A program made the position numbers and the translations under genes. Of a DNA stretch of 64,000 nt, positions 21,633 to 34,324 are shown piece by piece. The stretch is from Owenia fusiformis (taxonomy: Eukaryota; Annelida; Polychaeta; Sabellida; Oweniidae), in the NCBI GenBank assembly GCA_903813345.2, contig CAIIXF020000006.1, positions 29,864,024 to 29,928,023 of the forward strand, written 5' to 3'. Each line of letters begins with the position of its first letter. Positions within the stretch are counted from its first letter, which is position 1. The notes under the pieces are model-generated. The model ran no database searches and was not told where the DNA came from. It worked only from the letters and a program-made list of their open reading frames with translations.

Positions 21633-22590
21633 GACTGAAAGCTGGCTACGCCCCTGTATTAGTACATATATCAGAGTAACTTTATGTAGAAACAGGTCCT
21701 ATTTTATAATCTGATTATTCTGATTATAGTCACTTCAAGCTATCCTCGTTTATGCTTATAGTGTCTAAAAATGGAGAATATGCCATAATGCCATTCTTCT
21801 GATCTCACGCTTACCATGTTGTTCCTCACCTTTTGGTCAACATATGGGACAATTTACGATAATTGATATTTTTAAAATCTGTTGTTGTACTAGAGACTGC
21901 GACATATATGTTGATTTCATGGACATGCAATGCATTATTTTTTGTTGACCAGACTTTAAGCAATCATTACCACAAGGTACCTGTTTGGAATATTGCTTAT
22001 CTTTTAAAAAATATCACTTTAATGATGGATTTTTAGACAATTAAGAAATATTCTATTTTTTCGGCAAATATAAACTCGGATTTCTTAACATAAAATGTAT
22101 CGATTGCGTTGATATTTTTGAGCATGTTAATAAAATGTATGTGCTACCAACTCCTGAAAGCGGGATGTTTGATATGACTTAGTCACATAATTAAGTATAT
22201 TTTACTATATGTATACGATGAAAACTATGCCAAAAAGGTACATTTAATTTTGATGACATATCTACGATTGCAGACAATGGAGATATATGATTGAGTGTAG
22301 GTATTTTTGTCGTGCATTCAGGTTGTCTAGATTAGGCTGTCCAATATTTGTATCCTCCAAACATTAAAATATCATCTTTGGGAGAAAAATATTTTTAGAA
22401 TATTATTTTGAGAAATGAAAGTACTTAATAAAAGTGTTTAGATCATCATTATTTAATTTTTGAATTATTTGAGTTGTCTTTGTAAAACTTTATCAAGCAT
22501 GTGTTGGAAGATACAAAATGACTTGTGAAATTATGTGAAATATAAACGTATGATCAAAAGTTAGTTGTATTCGTATTTTTATGTTTATAT
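21633..22590. other. AT-rich stretch, no gene seen
   Basis: GCTGGCTACGCCCCTGTA at 21640 resembles the terminal segment of repeats at 24045, 45520 and 53450. Nothing else was recognised. Confidence 0.45.
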
Positions 22591-23138
22591 TTAAAGGCCG
22601 AGTTCTGGGAAATATTAACACAATTGAACATGTTGAACAACTAAAATACATACTTTTTGTGGCTTGGTTGAATTCCAAGTTCCGATGTGCCTCATCAAGA
22701 AGACGATAGATTGGCAAAGATTATGTCAAGCGGAGTTTATAATTTTTAGTGCAAATTTTCTTCTTGGATCGAAAAATTTCATTTTAATTCGATTAACTTA
22801 CGATAGGTGGCAAAAGGTCTAAAGGTGGGTCACGTGACACAAAACAACGAATCATATGACACGAAACAATGATTCATTCGCCAGATGGCGCAGTTAAATG
22901 AGGTCAATTTTACGACAAACGAAAACCGTTTAGCTCAGCTTCAATTTTGCTCTCGCAGTCGAACGAAACTGACACTTCTTTCGTTGATATCTAGGTGAGT
23001 GATTTTTTTCAGGCTCCGGTATTTTGACAAAAGTAAGTTCACGTCGTAGCCATTCTTAGGGGCAGGTTTGAGGCACCAACGATTTATTTTGAAGTTTTTC
23101 TGAGGAATTATTCCCGATTTCCAGTATTGTCCCTTTAA
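22591..23138. mobile_element. Possible TTAA-flanked MITE
   Basis: TTAAAGG at 22591 and CCTTTAA ending at 23138 mirror the ends of the palindromic MITE at 1878. Internal complementarity is weak (CTGGGAAAT against ATTTCCAG). It contains GGGTCACGTGACAC and a pair of inverted GAATCAT motifs. The TTAA ends may be chance. Confidence 0.3.
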
Positions 23139-23159
23139 ATTACAGCAAAGAATGAGTTA

Positions 23160-23650
23160 CACCCCAGTCACATTTCCTGCGGCCGCCGTGCGGTCTATCA
23201 TTTCTGCGGCCAGTTGCTTTTCTACGCTCGCCGCAGAATTTCTGTGCTCTCATACTTTTGCAGTCACATTTCCCACGGCAGCCGCACGGTGAATTTTAAA
23301 TTTCTGTTGATAAATAATACTTTTTTTCATTTTATTTACATCGGAAAAATTTATAAATGTTATTCATAGTGCTAGGATGTAATATCAAATGAAAAGTGAT
23401 CGTGAAACATTGACAAATAATGATTCAATGTTGTTGAGCCAGTTGATTTCTACGGGGACCTCAGAAATGAACAAATATTATAACTCCGAGTTATAATTTC
23501 TACGCCTTCCCTGCGGCCTGTAAAAATCTGCGTTCGCCGTACGGAGGCCGCAAGGCGAGCGTAGTTTTTCTACGCTCGCCGCAGAAATTCACCGATTTAA
23601 TTGATCTGCGGTCGACTTGCGGCCGCCGTGCGACAAATGTGACTGGGGTG
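23160..23650. mobile_element. PIF/Harbinger-type MITE, 491 bp
   Basis: The termini CACCCCAGTCACATTT and AAATGTGACTGGGGTG are exact inverse copies, flanked by TTA on each side (23157-23159, 23651-23653). A 3-bp TWA duplication is typical of PIF/Harbinger. The arms carry repeated TGCGGCCGCCGTGCG and TTTCTACGCTCGCCGCAG blocks in both orientations, so the unit folds on itself. It is GC-rich compared with its surroundings. Confidence 0.8.
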
Positions 23651-23653
23651 TTA

Positions 23654-24162
23654 TTGCCAAACCAAAAAAACAATATATTTCACTCTCAGCTTCACATATG
23701 ATCATGTTATAACTTTGTGGGAATAGCGATGCATATAACCTTTACATTTCTATTCAACATGCTGTGCTTTCTTTTTATTTCCATGACCGACACATAACCA
23801 TACAACATTGAATGATGTTTCTCATTCCCTCATTGCCCACGCTGCGTGGTTTTCATGATATTATATTTTGAATGCCGATTGTCGTTCCCTATGATGAATG
23901 TTTGGCCTTTACCCGAAATGATAAATGTTGCTTGCACATCTTAGTCATTGTAAGAGCAAGAATACTTTTATATCGATTCCGATGAAAATGATTGCATCCA
24001 TTGCAATCTTTAATACTTTACATGCAATATGAGCAACATGCCCGTAGCCAGCTTTTAGAAAGGGGGGGGGGGGGGTCGAACCCATCCCCCTACCCACACA
24101 TTAATAATTTCCATGCTAAACCAACACCTGGGGCGACCCTGAAAATTCAGATGGTGGGAGAC
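23654..24162. other. Spacer with decayed repeat end
   Basis: No gene. A poly-G run at 24062-24075 follows GCCCGTAGCCAGCTTTTAGA, a segment shared with repeats at 21640 and 45520. Confidence 0.4.
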
Positions 24163-25719
24163 GAAAACAAGGCATTAACGTGACAAAATGTCACCACCTA
24201 CATGTAGTTGCTCACAATATTATTAGTTCAATCTTTAAGTCAGATTTGAATTCAGAGAACTTGTAGATAAGAATTGGTCAATTTGAAGCAAGTTGAAAAA
24301 ATACCTTTTTGACCTGACAAGGTCATCTCAAATCAGATTTGAACTTCTGAGAACTTGTAGATGATTTTGAAAAAAAGAATTGGTCAATTTGAAGCAAGTT
24401 GAAAAAATACCTTTTTGACCTTGAGAATGTCAAATATTTTATTGACCTTGAGAATGTCATTGAAGGTCCAATCTATACTCAGAATTGAACTTTTGAGAAC
24501 TTCTAGATGACTTTGAAAAAAAGAATTGGTCAATTTGAAGCAAGTTGAAAAAATACCTTTTTGACACTGAGAAGGTCAATGAAGGTCGAATCTCAAATCT
24601 AGAGTCAGATTTCAACTTCTAATAGGCGATCAGCCTGGGGGGTTGGTCGGTACCAAATCAGGGGAATAATGGCCATGGTGATTTTTGGGAAGGTGTACAC
24701 CCCTAGAGTAAGAAAATATGTGATAGCATTGCAGAAGTGGCAGCTTAATGGGTGTTATCACCCATTTTTCAAAATGGCCGCCGGTGCGCTTGCTACCAAA
24801 TGAAAGAAGTTATATCTAAGCATACTGAGAGGCAAAATCAGTAATTTTAGGGTCTAATTCTGGGTTTTAGGGGTCACTAATTCGATTTATGTCTAAATCC
24901 AAGTCATCAAAACATAAATTCATATGAAAATCCAAGATGGCCACCAATTTTGGTTCAAAAATAAATATGTAACTAATGATACGAGCTAAAACGTTTCAAA
25001 ATGATTTTGAAGAGTTTTAGAAGAGGTTTTCAAGTCTAAGGATTTTATTCATGTCTAAATCTATGTCATCAAAGGATTACCTTATATGTAAATCCAAGAT
25101 GGCCGCCAAAATAGGTGCAAAAAGGAATATGTAACTACACGTACATGTATTGATACATGCTCAAAGAACAGATAAAAAGTAATTTTATAGATCATGAAAG
25201 GGTTTAGAGGTTAATGATTTCACTTATGCTTCATTTTAGTCTAAGTAATCAAATAATTACTTTTCATACAAAACCAAAATGGCCGCCAATATGGGTGCCG
25301 AAACGAACATGTAACTATTAATGTAAGAATAGCTAAAATGTAGTTTTGTAGATCATGGAAGGGTTTGGGGATCAATGATTTTATTGTCTTAGTTTTCAAA
25401 GAATAACTTGATGTGGAAATACAAGATGGCTGCCAAAATGAATAAGTTACCATTAATATAAGCTGAATGAACAAATACAAAGTGATTTTGGAGACCATGT
25501 CTAGGTTTCAATGGTCGAGAATTTTAAGTCAATGGCTAGGTTTCAATGGTTGAGAACTTTAAGTCATCAAATAATTCTTTTATTTGGATATTCAGGATGG
25601 CAACCAAAATGGCTGCCAAAATGAATAATTAATTTTGGAACATATTCATTTGGATATCAAAGATGGCCCTGATGTGATGTACCATCTCAACTGTACTCTC
25701 TTCATCAAAATAATGAATT

Positions 25720-26500
25720 GGTTTATGAAAGCAGCAGAGTCCTAATATGGAGGGAGGGAGGGAATAATGATACAAGACATCCTTCTTGCCGAGCCTTTAT
25801 GGACATCATTAATGTTATGACCAAGTCATTCCCTGGAGCATAACGGTTTTTAAGCTTCTTGGAGAAGATGAGATGTATGTAGTGCAATCCCAGGAATCTT
25901 TTCAACTGAGTGGTATACAAAGGAATATCCTTTGCAATTATTCGACTACGCTTCAGAAAAGAGAGCTTCATCTCTAGATTAACTAGACTCTGCGAGCAGG
26001 GTAACAAATGAAGTTAATGTGCAATTTTTCATACTATCCATGATGAGACAATTGAATATATTTTGACAAAATACTTTGATGGGTCCCAACAACAGCATCT
26101 GTGAGAACTAGAAAAGGGGATGAAAGCTATTGACCTTAGCAATGAAGGGAGTTGGTACATAGAGATTATCCTGTATGAGGTTCAGGATATTGGGATTATC
26201 CCAAGGCCAATATGATATGTCTGCCCGAGGGCCGTAGGTCTGTAAAGAAAGGACAAACTCAATCCAAGTCTACAATTACACAGAGGACACAATTGGACTG
26301 AAGAGTGCCGAGTATGAAGACATCATTGACAAAGTAAGGTGTAAAGGGTGGAAGGTGAGAATCTTTCAATTGCATGTAGGCTTTAGAGGCTTCCAATCTC
26401 TTCTGTTCTTCTGTTGAAAGAACTAGGTCTGCAGCCTGTGAACTTCAAAATGGCAATGAAGGAAATAGGTTAGATGGTTGAGTCATGCTCCATGTGAATG
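25720..26500 (-). pseudogene. Coding-like remnant inside the Harbinger-like element
   Basis: On the minus strand, two short stretches look protein-derived: EEQKRLEASKAYMQLK with HLPPFTPYFVNDVF, and YGPRADISYWPWDNPNI with YVPTPFIAKVN. They are in different frames, separated by a segment that starts GTGTAA and ends TTTACAG, like a small intron. A 94-codon frame lies at 25723-26007. I recognise no family. It could be a decayed transposase of the element or a captured host gene fragment. Confidence 0.35.
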
Positions 26501-26569
26501 TGGTAATTTATTTTGGCAGCCAGTTTGGTGACCATTTTGGATTTTAATATGAGGAAAGGTTAGGATAAC

Positions 26570-27179
26570 TTAAAGGCACATTCCTTGCCAGACTATTTCT
26601 CTCCTGATATGGTAGCTACAATCATATAAAATATACTTTACATATTTAGCAAAACACGGGAAAATGTTTTCATATGGTCAATATTGATCATTTAAAAATG
26701 TAGAACTCATTCCCAGTAAGCTGCCATCTTTTCAGATTTCTTTCAGGAAGTGATGTCATCGACTCTCACCTGTTATAACCTTGTCTATTACAGTATAGGA
26801 AAGAAGTACAAAATCACTTCTAAACAAGAAGCCCCTATCTTCTGTATAAACATATTTTCAGGAGTTGTCAACTTAGAACTAAAGAAGAGATCATCAAAAG
26901 GATTTTAATCATAGACCAATTGAAAAAAATATTCAGCTGGTTTAGTAATTCTAATAGCTCATTACCTATGTTATATGAAAAGTTGAGAGTCGATGACATC
27001 ACTTCCTGAGTGAAATTTTAAAAGATGGCAGCCTACTGGAATTGAGCACTACATTTTTTAGTGATCAATATTGACCATTTCAAAACATTTTTCTGTTTTT
27101 TGATAAACTTGCAAAGTACATATATGGTTATAGCTACCATATTAGGAGAGAGATGGTCTGGCAAGGAATACCCCTTTAA
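26570..27179. mobile_element. Palindromic MITE with TTAA target site, copy 2
   Basis: Bounded by TTAA at 26570-26573 and 27176-27179, with ends AAAGGCACATTCCTTGCCAG and CTGGCAAGGAATACCCC. It is collinear with the copy at 1878-2486, with roughly 90% or better identity by eye. Confidence 0.75.
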
Positions 27180-28019
27180 GTAAAGGCTAGTAAATTGAAA
27201 CCATTTTCTCCTGAAACCCAGTCTCAGATATCTATAACATAACTATTCTAATTTTTCTATGTGCTTATAAATTCATTTTTGCAGCTATTTTGGCAACCAT
27301 TTTAGATTTCTATATAAAAGGTATTCTTTAATCACTTCAATTTACACATGAATAGACAATAGAATCCTAAACCTCTAAAACCTCACCATGGTTTGAAAAA
27401 GCAACCGTTTTTTGAGTTTACATAAAAAGTTACGTATTTATTTTGACATCCATTTTTCATGGTCTCCAAAGTCACTTTTTAACCGTTCTTTGAGCTTTTT
27501 GAACTTATATCAATAGTGACATATTTGTTTTGACATCCATTTTGGCGGCCATCTTGGATTTCCAATTCTTTGATGACTTAGATTTTGACTTAAATGAAAT
27601 CCTTGACCCCTAAAACCGTGAGATAGACCTCAAAATCACTATTTTTGTCTCTCACTATGCTTAGATATAACTTCTTTTATTTGGTAGTAAGTGCACCGGC
27701 GGCCATTTTGAAAAATGGGTGAAAACACCCATTTAGCTGCCACTGCTGCAACGCTATCATATAATTTCTTACTCTAGAGGTATTTACCTTGCCAAAAATC
27801 ACTATGAGGTTTATTCCCCTAACTTGGTACCGATAACCTAAATTATGGGGTGAAGCTGATGGCCTATAATAACTTGTAGATGATTTGGAAAAATGGACAA
27901 TTTGAAGCAAGTTGAAAAAAGATCTTTTTGACCTTCTTTACCTTGAAAAAGTCACCGAAGGTCAAATCTTGAAGGTCAAATAGAAAGAATGTCGTTCAAG
28001 ATCGCACGAGTCCCCAATC

Positions 28020-28046
28020 CCCCCCCCCCACACACACACACACACA
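28020..28046 (+). repeat. Poly-C and (CA)n microsatellite
   Basis: About ten C are followed by about nine CA pairs. Confidence 0.9.
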
Positions 28047-28654
28047 GCCTGGCTGAGGGCCTGAGTAATATAAAGACATCAGACACAAATGTGCGTGCGT
28101 GTTATTTGGAAAAGGAAATAACCCCAGTAACTTAGAATCATGATGGTCATTTCGAAATTTAGCTCTTAGATTAGACGTAATCAAAAGCTACGAAAACCAA
28201 AGGACGAGTGTCTTTAAGACCCTATATTAGCCCCCAAGATATTAAGAAAAAATTGTACAGGATATCAAAGAAGAGACTTTGTTTGATAACCAGATCCAAA
28301 AATTAGGTCATTCTGACCTTAAAATATAGGTCATTCTATTAACGTGTATAAAATTACCTTTTCAAGGAAAAATCACCTTTTCACATCATTATTGTCACTG
28401 TTTCTAATTATTATCAAAATAATCATTATTTTCAGTCACATAACACTTTTTAATAGATCCTCTTGGTATTATCTTATATAATAGTGACAAAGCATAATGG
28501 GCAACATAAATATTATTATCGAAAATATATAAAATATAACAAGTCAAAAATGCAAACAAAATATTGAATAGTGATCTTCTTTATACTTCATTTAGATCAT
28601 TAGTTTTTTTAATTTACGTCACAATGAGAAAGAACAACGCTTACGGAAATTTAC

Positions 28655-28845
28655 TGGCTCTCGCAGCCTGCTACCGCAGCGCTCCCGCAGCACGTTGCCG
28701 CAGCGCTCCCGCAGCATGCAAATTAGGCTGCCGCAGCATGCTGCGAGAAGGCTGCAGTTAACCGCAGCACTGTCGGAGCCATTTCACTCTGGGACTTGAG
28801 CTGCGGTTAACCGCAGCAATTAATTGCAGCCTTGTCGGAGCAGAG
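28655..28845. repeat. GCAGC-motif cluster with inverted copies
   Basis: GCAGCGCTCCCGCAGC recurs, followed by GCTGCCGCAGCATGCTGCGA and GCGGTTAACCGCAGC. The palindromes GCTGCGGTTAACCGCAGC and GCAGCATGCTGC lie within 200 bp of otherwise AT-rich DNA. The flanks GGCTCTCGCAGCCT and CAGCCTTGTCGGAGC suggest degenerate ends. Confidence 0.7.
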
Positions 28846-29259
28846 AAGGCTACCATTGGCCTGAGGTATTTTAGGGGGAGTTTACAAGAAAACAATGCAC
28901 AATTTTTTATATTTCTTAATATTCTCATAGATTTCCTCTTGTTTGACTTGAGTCTCATTCAACGCTCATGAATGTAGAATATTGACTGATTATAAAATGA
29001 AAATTACATTGGAACAACAAGGCAGTGTTAGATGAGAATTATCATAGTATTACCTATTTATTAGCTATATTTAAAGCCTATTTGTTGCATTTCTCTTACC
29101 CAAGATGCATTATGGTCTACAAAATTTATTTCCTACTATACGATTCAAAAACATCAAATAATATGTAAAATTAGGTGGGTAGGGAGGGACACACAAATTC
29201 GAAGTATATGTTATTCGCGTGAATATTCAAATCTGGCCATGCAAAGCGTATTAATCAAG

Positions 29260-29600
29260 GCAAGGTCCAAAGTTTTTTCAAAATTCTCCTGCAAAAACTA
29301 CAGATTTTGTCAAAAATCTCCCACAAAAGTACCACTTTTTGCAGAATGTACCGCAAAAACTATTGCTTTTATTAGAAAAAAAACTGGAGACAATCTGTTC
29401 TTTTTTTTAAAAAGGTACCGTTTTATTTCAAATCTACCTTAAAAACTCCAGTTGTTTTAAAATTTACCTAAAAAACTCCCGATTTTTAAATATCTACGGC
29501 GAAAACTACCAATTTTTTTAAAACTACCAGATTTTGGAAAAATCTCCCATAAAAGTACCACAATTTTTGGAAATCTCACGCAAATTGTTCATTTTAGGTT
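29260..29600 (+). repeat. Degenerate array, period about 30 bp
   Basis: Units of the type AAAAACTACC-GATTTT-AAAAATCTCC recur about ten times with many substitutions. Confidence 0.6.
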
Positions 29601-30644
29601 GGCCCTGGGTGTGTAAGATGATATAAGCAATTATTATGGGACATCACTGGTAATTTTACCCATTCAGAATTGTCCTGAAGGCCAGAAGGCTCACAGTTAT
29701 TGAAGGACCCTATATGCCTCCAGCAGTATTTATCTTCATAATCTTTGTAAAATACCTTATATTTTTACTGCATGGTACAATTGGTCATACAAAACACATT
29801 TATGCTTGACCACTTTGACTGTATGAATAGAATTAAAATTTAGCCTTTATAAATCCACAAAGAAAAGAAGATTTGCCCATCTAAACTGGAATAACACAGC
29901 AATACTTACATGTTATCTCTCACAAAATAGACATGCAGTATACATGCATATACAACACCATCCAGTGATGAGATTTAGAGGACACAAACCGATTACTTGA
30001 CTTTTACACAAATTAGGCCATGTGTATCTTTTAAACAATGATGGTACATTTCCCATCTAGTTGAAGATGGTCGTATGTGTATCGTTTAGGTTGGTTGGCT
30101 TGATCTCAAGAGAGTCCACTACGATTTAGATGTAACCCTCCGTCTCCATACAGGGGTTACTGGGAGATTGCAGTTCACTCATACAGTTCCCTTTGCTTTT
30201 GGGCATTTTATTAGCAAATGTCGTTTTCCCGCCTACTGATTGTGACTTACAGTATATATCTTCTGCACAATAAAGTTGAGCTGGATTTCTGAATATAAAC
30301 ATTGGTATGATCAGCCAGTGAACTGTGATAATATAAAAAAATATTCATACACAAAATGACGCCTGTCACATGAAGATAAATGATTGTACAACAATCATCT
30401 CATATGAATGTATTGAATGGAATAGCATGTTATTATGTTGCTTAATGCCTATAGTAAAGATATATGTTTCTCAAGAGGTCATGCTCCAGTGCAAGCATAC
30501 ATATTAGTTCATGAAAAGATCATGTGAATAAAGAAAATATGCTCAAATATTTAAAACACAACTGTCACAGTCATTCTAAGAATTTTCAGAATGACTGACA
30601 TCATTTTATTTCATGCTGAAAATTGCAGAAAAGTTCCATTTTTG

Positions 30645-30752
30645 CACAACGCCTGGTCCTTACCTAGATTTTTACATATCTCAAGAAGTGCCTTAGAAGT
30701 ACACTATTCCCTTAGTACATATAACTTTCTAGGTAAGAACCGGGCGTTATAT
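30645..30752. repeat. Small perfect-stem fold-back
   Basis: CGCCTGGTCCTTACCTAGA and TCTAGGTAAGAACCGGGCG face each other about 60 bp apart, making a stem of about 20 bp with three mismatches. It may be a short MITE or a structured RNA. No TA duplication is evident. Confidence 0.5.
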
Positions 30753-31712
30753 GAACAAAGCAAGTGTTTATCATGACCTTCCTCTCTCTAAAAATAAGTA
30801 GGTCAACACAATTGCAAACATTACTAATCCCTCCTCAATTACTATTGAAATATGAATATTTATATGTACAAAATATCAATCCAATGAGTGTATAGAGTGA
30901 CACAATCAAACAATGGGACATCTCCCAAGTTGGGTTTATACATTCTGGAGACATTTTCTGAGACTGATAAAAAATCACATTTTCACAGGAAGTGATACAT
31001 ACCTCCCAAATCAACCAAAATATACTTATATCAGTCATCTTGAATGCTTTTTATTGCTATTTCTTGAAAATATACATATTTATCTATAAATTGATCCTAC
31101 ATATCAAGGATATTAACGACATTGCATTTTTCAAAAAATGTTAAGTGACCCCAGGGGTGTCTATAGCCATTCGTTCTATAGTATGGTTTTATCTTAGAAG
31201 CAAAGGGTAACGGTTAAAAAAAGAAAATGGAATTTCATTGTTTCACAAAAAACGTTGTAGAAACGAACGTTTTGATAATTCAAATAAAATATTAAATCCA
31301 CCTCATTGTAAAAAAATGTATCTAAATTCTATGATGATCACTTACAGAATAAAAAAAGTTAGAAACTTCTAAAAAGCTCTCCTTATCAATCAATCACACA
31401 CCCTGTGATAATAGGACCTTGTCCATTCACTTTCAAAATTTAACTAATTGAAAGACTTAATCAATTTAATTAAATAAGGCGAAAGGAATACATTATATTA
31501 AAATACCTTAAATCTGTATATAAAAGAGTGAAAATGAATAAATATTTTGCTTTTCAACATTATTTATAATGTATGATGTTATAAAGTAGGCCATGTCATA
31601 GTAAAAGGGGTACTCTTGGAATGATTAATGGAGTCTAATATAAATGTATCCTCCAAAACAGATGTATTGGAGAATTCATGATTATTAGACACCCTTTTCT
31701 GGAAAAAACATA

Positions 31713-32154
31713 CTGTACGCCCGGTATTATTCGCGAGCTTTAATTTCGCGAATTTTGCGAAAACACGGTTTCGCGGCTATTAAATTTCGCGAATTTCACA
31801 AGTTTGAAATTCATTATTCTCGGAATTCTCAAGCTAAATTACTAGTAGATGTACAGTTATTGCACTTACCTGATGTCATAGTTGGATCAGAGTTACAATA
31901 ACTGGGATCTTTATCATCGGCAAGCTGCATATCAACTTCTATTATCGCATCGTTAATTTCGGTCTTATTTTAAAACGAAAAAGCAGTTTGAATTCGTATT
32001 TTGTATTACTAGTAGTTATTCGAATTTTGTACTCAAAACATCAAGAATTCCCGGGGATTTAATTGGCAATTTTGCGATGATAATTTTTCGCGATTTTGAC
32101 ACCATCGCGAAAAGCGCGAAAGTTAATCGCACGCAAATAATACCGGGCGTACAG
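31713..32154. mobile_element. Mariner-type MITE, 442 bp
   Basis: Termini CTGTACGCCCGGTATTATT and AATAATACCGGGCGTACAG lie inside TA (31711-31712, 32155-32156). TTCGCGAATTTTGCG-like palindromic motifs recur in both arms. Confidence 0.8.
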
Positions 32155-32156
32155 TA

Positions 32157-33264
32157 TTAAATGAAGCCATAAACTTTGTCCTATAGTTAGGACATCGGAG
32201 AAGAACTGTACATGTAAAATTGTATGAACGTATCTTGCCCATTTCCTAAGTTATCGCTTTTGACTATAGGGGTCGGTCAGAATAATTTGTGGCTGATTAT
32301 TTCAAACGATAACGTTGATTCTATTTACATTTTTATTTTTATAATTCAATACTAATATCCAAGGAAACATGTTTATTGTTTGTTTGACAAACACAAATGT
32401 GATAAGGAATATCTTATTTGAAATTAAACAAGACTTATTGAACGATTAACAAAAATGTGTTAATTTTATATTCCTTTGAAAATTCCTCAGGTTACGAAAT
32501 GCCAATATAGTTCCAATGATGCCGCTTACGAATTCAGAAGATACAATTGTATTTCCTCTACAATGCAAGAAAAAACCATCGTCATATGAATATTATAATT
32601 TTCGAATTTTGTATTTTTTGAAATATCAATTATCGTAAATTAGCCCATATACCCTACTACCTTTGATAGTCCCCGCAAGAAATAGTTACATGCGAGCAGA
32701 CACATCAGGTGAGTACGTTGGGTATGACACGCAGGTCAGGGTGTTGGATAATTTCAGTGCATGTGTGCAAGTAGTATTGGGGCAAAGTGATTGATGAACA
32801 AATAAATGAATAAGAGTAAATAGTGTGCAGTCATTTTTTGACAACCCTGTATATGTGGCATACCTGGTGTAGGCCTAACCTGTAGGCTCCGATTTTCACT
32901 ACGGCGCCCGGCCGATGAGCAGATCCAAAAATGAATGGGAGTACTTGTGCAAAATATAGGGGAGAATAATAAAAGAACTGGCGATATATCGAGGCTTTTG
33001 GTTGAAATCTCTGAAGATTTGCATCTTCTCACATCTGGGGACCAAAACGCTGCTAAAACGAGTGACTCTGTACACAAAAGCAATGTCTTGACTGAAAGGT
33101 ATTTATGTGGGGGTTTTAATGAAACAAGTTTGAAGAAAAACGGTATATTATGAGCCTCCAATCATTGATTTTCCAAAGAAAGGGTAGGTTTGAAATTCAA
33201 ATTAACGGTTTTGCGGGGCGTTCTGGTTTCGATACGCCCTGGTGAGTTAGTACCGCGTGTGTAC
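32157..33264. other. AT-rich stretch, no gene supported
   Basis: Frames of 72 and 135 codons on opposite strands overlap at 32754-33161. Neither has recognisable motifs or clear splice context. Confidence 0.4.
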
Positions 33265-34135
33265 GGTCGGTTGGAAAATGTTGATTTTCCACATTCCCTT
33301 TGTTCATTTCATCCTCTGTCGTCCTAGAGTGTCGAACATTTTTATGAGAATATGTTTCTCTAAACTACACAATTTAGGACAGAATAAATATTCGTGTATT
33401 TGTTGTAATTTTGAAAAAATCAGAGATGAATGTTGTCAACTTCACTGTACGTTGTCCTTGTAATTGAAATGCATGAGATTAAACAATGCAATGATTTAAT
33501 TATATTTTACAAGCATGTTCAAGTATCCTTTGTCAGATGATGTTAAAGATAGGGTAAATTACTTTTTTGAATGCTTTTTCATTTTATGAAAGTGTCGTTG
33601 TGGTGGTGGTTAATATGTGGCCATGGGGTGTTAGAAGATTGGGTGTTAGCTCCCAGACTCCTTGATTATTCGGCGTCTGTACCTTGTACGTTTTGTTAAG
33701 TTACACTGATAGAGAGATCTATACTAGCTTGTCGAAGATGATTTCTTAAAATCCCGTTTATGATATATCTAGAAAGTGCTAAATAGTTTCAATAGTTCAA
33801 TCAAATTAACAAATTGAAATAATACTGTTATTGTTCGGTTTCAATTTTAAATGCATCTGAATCCCTCTGGCGGATTCAGGGGCAATGAGCTCCTCCTCTT
33901 GGGTGGGCCCAGTGAATTGAGTGAGTTGAATGGGACAACGTATTCTAGTTGACAACCTACACTTATGATTTTTTATATTATAGCCAAAACGTTAATTTTT
34001 ATTAAATCTTCAACCGACCTTATTGTGTAGAGAAACATATTCTCCTAAAAATATTCGACACTCTTAAACGACAGGGGAGGAAATGATCAATGGAAATGTG
34101 TAAAAATATTAAAACATTTTCCAATCGACCAATTT
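33265..34135. repeat. Fold-back with arms of about 110 bp
   Basis: The left arm begins GGTCGGTTGGAAAATGTT and includes AGAGTGTCGAACATTTTTA and GAGAATATGTTTCTCTA. The right arm (34015-34135) carries the inverse of each block with about 80% identity. About 640 bp separates them. It is a candidate MITE without an identifiable target duplication. Confidence 0.6.
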
Positions 34136-34324
34136 TATGGGTAGATTTAACCACGAACAAATCGAGCACACATGAAATCAAACATAAATGCTTAGCCTAG
34201 TATTCCCCAGATAATTCTTTAAAACCTATATCGTAGTTTTTGATTCAAATCGCTAAGTTTGCTGGTTTACTTCAATATTTAACAACGCGCGTCTAAAGTG
34301 TACGACACTATATTTGTCAATGTA

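Larger units (their letters stand above)
24623..27866. mobile_element. Harbinger-like element copy 2, 3.2 kb, both ends present
   Basis: The left end TAGGCGATCAGCC and right end GGCTGATGGCCTA-type terminus (imperfect) sit inside TAA (24620-24622, 27867-27869). The arms share AAAATGGCCGCCGGTGC / GCACCGGCGGCCATTTT and the CTCTAGAGTAAG-type block. Subterminal regions contain several diverged 130-190 bp units around AATCCAAGATGGCCGCCAA. The central 25.7-26.5 kb is unlike the arms. A TTAA MITE lies at 26570-27179. The superfamily is suggested only by the 3-bp TAA duplication. Confidence 0.65.
24163..27990 (-). mobile_element. Helentron-like family 1, copy D, split by a Harbinger-like element
   Basis: In minus orientation it has the 3' end (AACAAGGCATTAACGTGACA, ACAAAATGTCACCACC) and about four array units to 24620, then continues at 27870 with AACTTGTAGATGATTTGG. 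Removing the insertion and one TAA restores the array spacing. The 5' hairpin end is missing on the right. Confidence 0.65.
28190..31710. other. Unique AT-rich stretch, no gene seen
   Basis: Apart from the GCAGC cluster, the degenerate array and the hairpin listed separately, no coding exon, RNA gene or transposon end was recognised. Confidence 0.45.

Noticed and set aside
32754-33161. 135-codon minus frame near 33 kb
   Set aside because: No motif, amphipathic by AT/GC composition only, overlapped by another frame, and no splice context.
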